Of a DNA stretch of 64,000 nt, positions 61,446 to 64,000 are shown in pieces (the stretch's first letter is position 1; the number at the start of each line of letters is the position of its first letter). A program made the translations under genes and the position numbers. Location of the stretch: assembly GCA_029721515.1 (NCBI GenBank), contig CM056565.1:11968742-12032741 (forward strand), given 5' to 3'. Below the pieces are notes generated by a model. That model searched no databases. It was not told the origin of the DNA and saw only the letters and a list, made by a program, of their open reading frames with translations. Source of the stretch: Synanceia verrucosa (Eukaryota; Chordata; Actinopteri; Perciformes; Synanceiidae).

Positions 61446-63827
61446 TATATATATATATATGTAACATTTTTAAATCTGTTTAAATATGCTTACATGTTCC
61501 TATTGTGTGTGGCTACTGTTGTGCAAGAATTTCCTTCGGGATGGATCGTTTTATGTTATCTTACAGGACCTTGCCAGAGAGCCTTTAGTCAGTCGTGAAC
61601 AGGCCACCATACTTACCTTTATCACATATATTGGCTGTGGAATCTCTGCCATCTTCCTGTCTGTCACCCTCCTCACCTACTTGGCCTTTGGGTTGGTATT
61701 GAGAGCCATAAGATAAGTTACTCACATCCAGCATTTTACCATTTAAGTGACGTCTTTTTTGATTGTGCTGTCATAACAGTTAACTGTCATAACACTCTGT
61801 TTTATTTATTGATAAAGTTACACTGTATTTTATGGTTTAAAAAATGCACAATAACTAAAAAAGATAATTTTTTACAGCGCTGTTTTACAGTAGACATATT
61901 GTCTATTGAAAAGAGTCCACTGAGACGTTTTGTGTTGTCTAAACCATTTGAACACTGCAGGAAGCTGCGGAAGGACATTCCTTCCAAAATCCTCATCCAG
62001 CTGTGCTTGGCTCTGCTGCTGCTGAACCTGGTCTTCCTGGTGGATGCATGGCTGGCGCTCTACCCAGATGCTGTAGGCCTCTGCATCTCCACTGCATGGT
62101 TCCTTCACTACTTCCTGCTGGTAACCTTCACCTGGATGGGACTTGAGGCTGTCCACATGTACCTGGCCCTTGTAAAAGTCTTCAATATCCACATATCACG
62201 CTACATGCTGAAATTGTCGCTGGTTGGTTGGGGTGTCCCAATGATAGTGGTCATTATTGTCATTGCAATTGACAAGGATAACTACGGTCTTGTCTCCTAT
62301 GGGAAGTTTCCAGATGGCACCAGTGATGACTTGTGAGTCCTCTGACAGATGCTGTTACAGCTACATGCATATTATTCTACAAACTAAAAATATTCCACAA
62401 ATATTAAGAAACAAACTAACCCATCTGTGTCCTCTCCCACAGCTGCTGGCTGAAAAATGATATTGCTTTCTATGTGGCAGTGGTGGCCTATTTCTGCATC
62501 ATTTTTCTGTTCAACCTTGCCATGTTTGTAGTGGTGTTGGTCCAACTGTGTCGACTAAAGAGGCAGAACCCTCACAATATGCAGCACCGCAGCACGCTGC
62601 AAGATGTGCGCAGTGTGGCGGGAATAATGATCCTACTGGGCCTCACATGGGGCTTTGCCTTTTTCGCCTGGGGCCCTCTTAATCTGCCATTCATGTACCT
62701 CTTCGCCATTTTTAACTCCTTCCAAGGTGAGCTGACTCATTTGAGGGTGCTGATGTAATAATGGGTTCATTAAAACCACGGTCAGGATTTTAATCATGAG
62801 GGCTTCACAGCAGTGTAAGGGATTTTTAAAGGGACATGGTTGTTTTATAATTTGGGTCCCCTTGAGGGATTAATAAAGGAATTCTTCTTCTTCTTCTTCT
62901 TCTTCTTTTATTTGTACACACTTGGTAAAATAGTTTGCATCAGTTTATAAAACCACCAACACAATACTGGATTTGCTTTAATTGATGCAGTGGGCAGTAA
63001 AGTAACAATTTTACTGTTAACTTCATTTTGTCTTCCAAAATTGAAAATTTCTCCATTGTGAGACAAATAAAGGTTTATCTTATCTTAAATAAATCACTCA
63101 TCTTTTTACCAACATCCTCTCATTCACTAATCTCAGTAATTCACTTGTTGAATACAGTATTATAATAATCTACAGGAAGTATGTCAAAATACATCAACAA
63201 GATTAGGATTCAGTTGTGTAGCACTTAACTGTCACTCTGCATAGATAAAAAGACGACCAAAACTATAAACACCTTGTGCAAGTGGACTCCCACTATCTAT
63301 GTCATATATTGCAGAATTGCAGCACTGTGACCATGTTCCTCTCACAAACCCTTAACCATCTTTTGCAAAATTGCAAATCCAGTCAACCGTAGAATTAAAA
63401 AAATTGAAATTATAAATGCTTTTTTGTAGGTTTCTTTATATTTGTCATATACTGTGCGGTGAAGGAAAATGTAAGGAGGCAGTGGAGGACCTACCTGTGC
63501 TGTGGCAGAATGAGACTTGCAGAGAACTCAGGTTAGAGATGTTCACTTTATATCTCAAAACTCTACCAGTCAGACTATAAACATGGTTTTTTCCACTTGT
63601 GTACTCCTCTATCTTTGATATATTCAATGCATGATGGTGGTAATTGATGACACATTGAGAACTCCATTTTACAGAATGGAGCCGCACAGCAACACAGAGG
63701 ACTGTGAAGAAGTCATCAATGACCAGATTAACACCTCTTCATTACTCAAAGTCCTCCCAGTCCAACATCTCAACCAGCTCCTCTTCTTTCCTTGTCAATG
63801 ACTCTTCAGAGCAGATTAATGGCATTG
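50787..63827 (+). CDS. adgrg2: adhesion GPCR, ADGRG2-like (3' end beyond window)
   Basis: Exons: 50807-50880, 51514-51585, 52379-52446, 52531-53048, 53717-53753, 53833-53870, 53961-54091, 54176-54254, 54423-54481, 55073-55129, 55213-55280, 55404-55447, 55541-55580, 56813-56847, 56935-57062, 57173-57227, 58464-58825, 58920-59121, 59362-59518, 60344-60508, 60740-60862, 61096-61141, 61219-61322, 61567-61691, 61961-62332, 62443-62726, 63430-63531, 63675-63827. Phases agree at every join (about 1230 codons). Order: signal peptide (CLRWLHILLLVIPLAG), duplicated Cys-rich module, GAIN region, GPS (CGCNHL then TSFAILLD), seven helices, tail with LCCGRMRLAENSEWSRTAT. The helices match ADGRG2 best (LVSYGKFPDGTSDDF, WGFAFFAWGPLN). 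Family knowledge: self-cleaves at HL/T and is activated by the tethered TSFAILLD peptide; mammalian ADGRG2 acts in efferent-duct fluid reabsorption. The first coding exon is unsure: an in-frame ATG at 50787 precedes the acceptor at 50806. ADGRG4 or another G-group member is the alternative. Confidence 0.85.
52200..52309. mobile_element. 5'-truncated SINE/LINE tail with 14-bp target duplication
   Basis: The 82-bp insert (52214-52295) matches the 3' part of the SINE at 55756 (ACAGCTGGGATAGGCTCCAG to GGATGGATGG). It is flanked by perfect direct repeats ATAACTAGAACTAT at 52200-52213 and 52296-52309. Confidence 0.88.
52590..53000 (+). repeat. threonine-rich mucin-like segment in the receptor
   Basis: Within exon 52531-53048 the reading is dominated by Thr, Ser, Pro and Ala with loose repeats (TTTAATSSVSKSSTTTTHV, NTAITTPATT, ITAITTPETK), followed by PVRTPETPSKTPTKRPRPS. 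It is a likely O-glycosylated stalk, lying inside module copy 1 rather than between modules. Confidence 0.75.
54663..54737. repeat. long imperfect hairpin in receptor intron
   Basis: Arms 54663-54692 (ATTAAAAGGAACAA...AAACGTT...GGAAA) and 54707-54737 (its inverse) pair over about 28 bp with a 14-nt loop. Most likely the folded core of a small MITE. No miRNA was recognised. Confidence 0.75.
55756..56115 (+). mobile_element. full-length tRNA-derived SINE
   Basis: Begins GGGCAGCACGGTGGTGTAGT with an RNA polymerase III A-box-like TAGTGGTTAGCA and a B-box-like GTTCGATTCC. The body (GGCCTTTCTGTGTGGAGTTT, CATGTTCTCCCCGTGTCTGC) is the common teleost SINE body, and the tail is GGATAGGCTCCAG...GATAAGCAG with GGATGGATGG. 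It lies in the receptor intron 55580-56813. No clear target duplication. The family name is not assigned. Confidence 0.85.
57354..57950 (-). mobile_element. internally deleted Tc1/mariner transposon
   Basis: On the minus strand, 57944-57720 encodes a helix-turn-helix start (MPRLAANMREQAIGTL, TEARVARHFGVHRCTISRL) and 57709-57482 encodes the C-terminal end of a Tc1 transposase (DWPPYSPDMNPTEHLCDNLD). The catalytic centre between them is missing, so the element is inactive. It lies in the receptor intron 57227-58464. Confidence 0.85.
58142..58432. repeat. long TA/TG compound microsatellite before a splice acceptor
   Basis: About 290 bp of TA and TG units, ending about 31 bp before the acceptor at 58463. 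Open in several frames on both strands only because of low complexity. Confidence 0.92.
58528..58779 (+). repeat. in-frame 42-bp coding minisatellite, 6 units
   Basis: Five nearly identical 42-bp units and a diverged sixth start at 58528, 58570, 58612, 58654, 58696 and 58738. In the receptor frame each full unit reads ISPNVTTAHPNTTT, with two N-glycosylation sites (NVT, NTT). It lies just before the GAIN region and should form a glycosylated, extended linker. Confidence 0.92.
61409..61462. repeat. TA microsatellite in receptor intron before TM1 exon
   Basis: Poly-A followed by TA units, interrupted once by CAG. Lies between the GPS exon and the first membrane exon. Confidence 0.85.
62883..62908. 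repeat. short CTT microsatellite in receptor intron
   Basis: TTCTTC units following the sequence GGATTAATAAAGGAATT. Confidence 0.75.
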
Positions 63828-64000
63828 GTAAGTAAAGGCTGCCATTGTGAAAGTGCGAGTCACAACAATTTGAAAAAAGTTTTATACTGATTCATACACT
63901 CACACAAACAGATAGCAGGATTTACTCTGCCCAACTATGTCAACAACAGGTTATACCTGCTGCAGCTCTTTATTAAGTCTGTTTACACACATTTTGCATT

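Overview
The window is animal nuclear DNA, almost certainly from a ray-finned (teleost) fish. Genes are split by GT-AG introns. CA, TA, GATG and poly-T tracts are common. A tRNA-derived SINE with its typical GGATGGATGG tail, Tc1 and hAT remnants and several small inverted-repeat elements lie in introns and between genes. The encoded proteins are vertebrate proteins in their fish form.

Six protein genes are supported, left to right. (1) 1685-4362 (+): slc51a, the alpha subunit of the basolateral bile-acid/steroid transporter, 8 exons, 328 aa. (2) 6194-9013 (+): an intronless, divergent AMER-family gene (AMER2-like), 939 aa. (3) 13755-26412 (-): phldb2 (LL5-beta), 16 exons giving a phase-consistent 1024 aa frame with a C-terminal PH domain; 5' noncoding exons probably extend to about 28.6 kb. 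(4) 30796-34634 (-): a B7-family receptor/ligand best matched to HHLA2, 6 exons, 465 aa. (5) 37341-44699 (+): gabrr3, a GABA-A rho subunit, 9 exons, 467 aa. (6) about 50.8 kb to past the right edge (+): an adhesion GPCR closest to ADGRG2, with at least 28 coding exons visible and the 3' end cut off. The genes do not form one pathway. Human PHLDB2, HHLA2 and GABRR3 all lie on chromosome 3q11-13 and SLC51A on 3q29, so this looks like an old conserved block.

The most interesting structure is in the adhesion GPCR. Its ectodomain is built from two tandem copies of an 8-exon module. The copies share the complete order of intron phases, nearly equal exon lengths and recognisable cysteine and hydrophobic patterns. 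A threonine-rich mucin-like stretch has expanded inside copy 1, and an in-frame 42-bp minisatellite carrying N-glycosylation sites has expanded inside copy 2. I do not recognise the module as a named domain.

Other points: the AMER-like protein keeps the N-terminal basic region, a short conserved core and C-terminal SxIP motifs, but has a long Pro/Ser/Thr-rich middle in place of the expected APC-binding repeats. At 45.6-46.2 kb an ETS/CCAAT promoter-like stretch precedes an open first exon with a good splice donor that I cannot assign to a known gene. Exon coordinates were read by hand from splice signals and checked by reading-frame continuity; no alignment was run.
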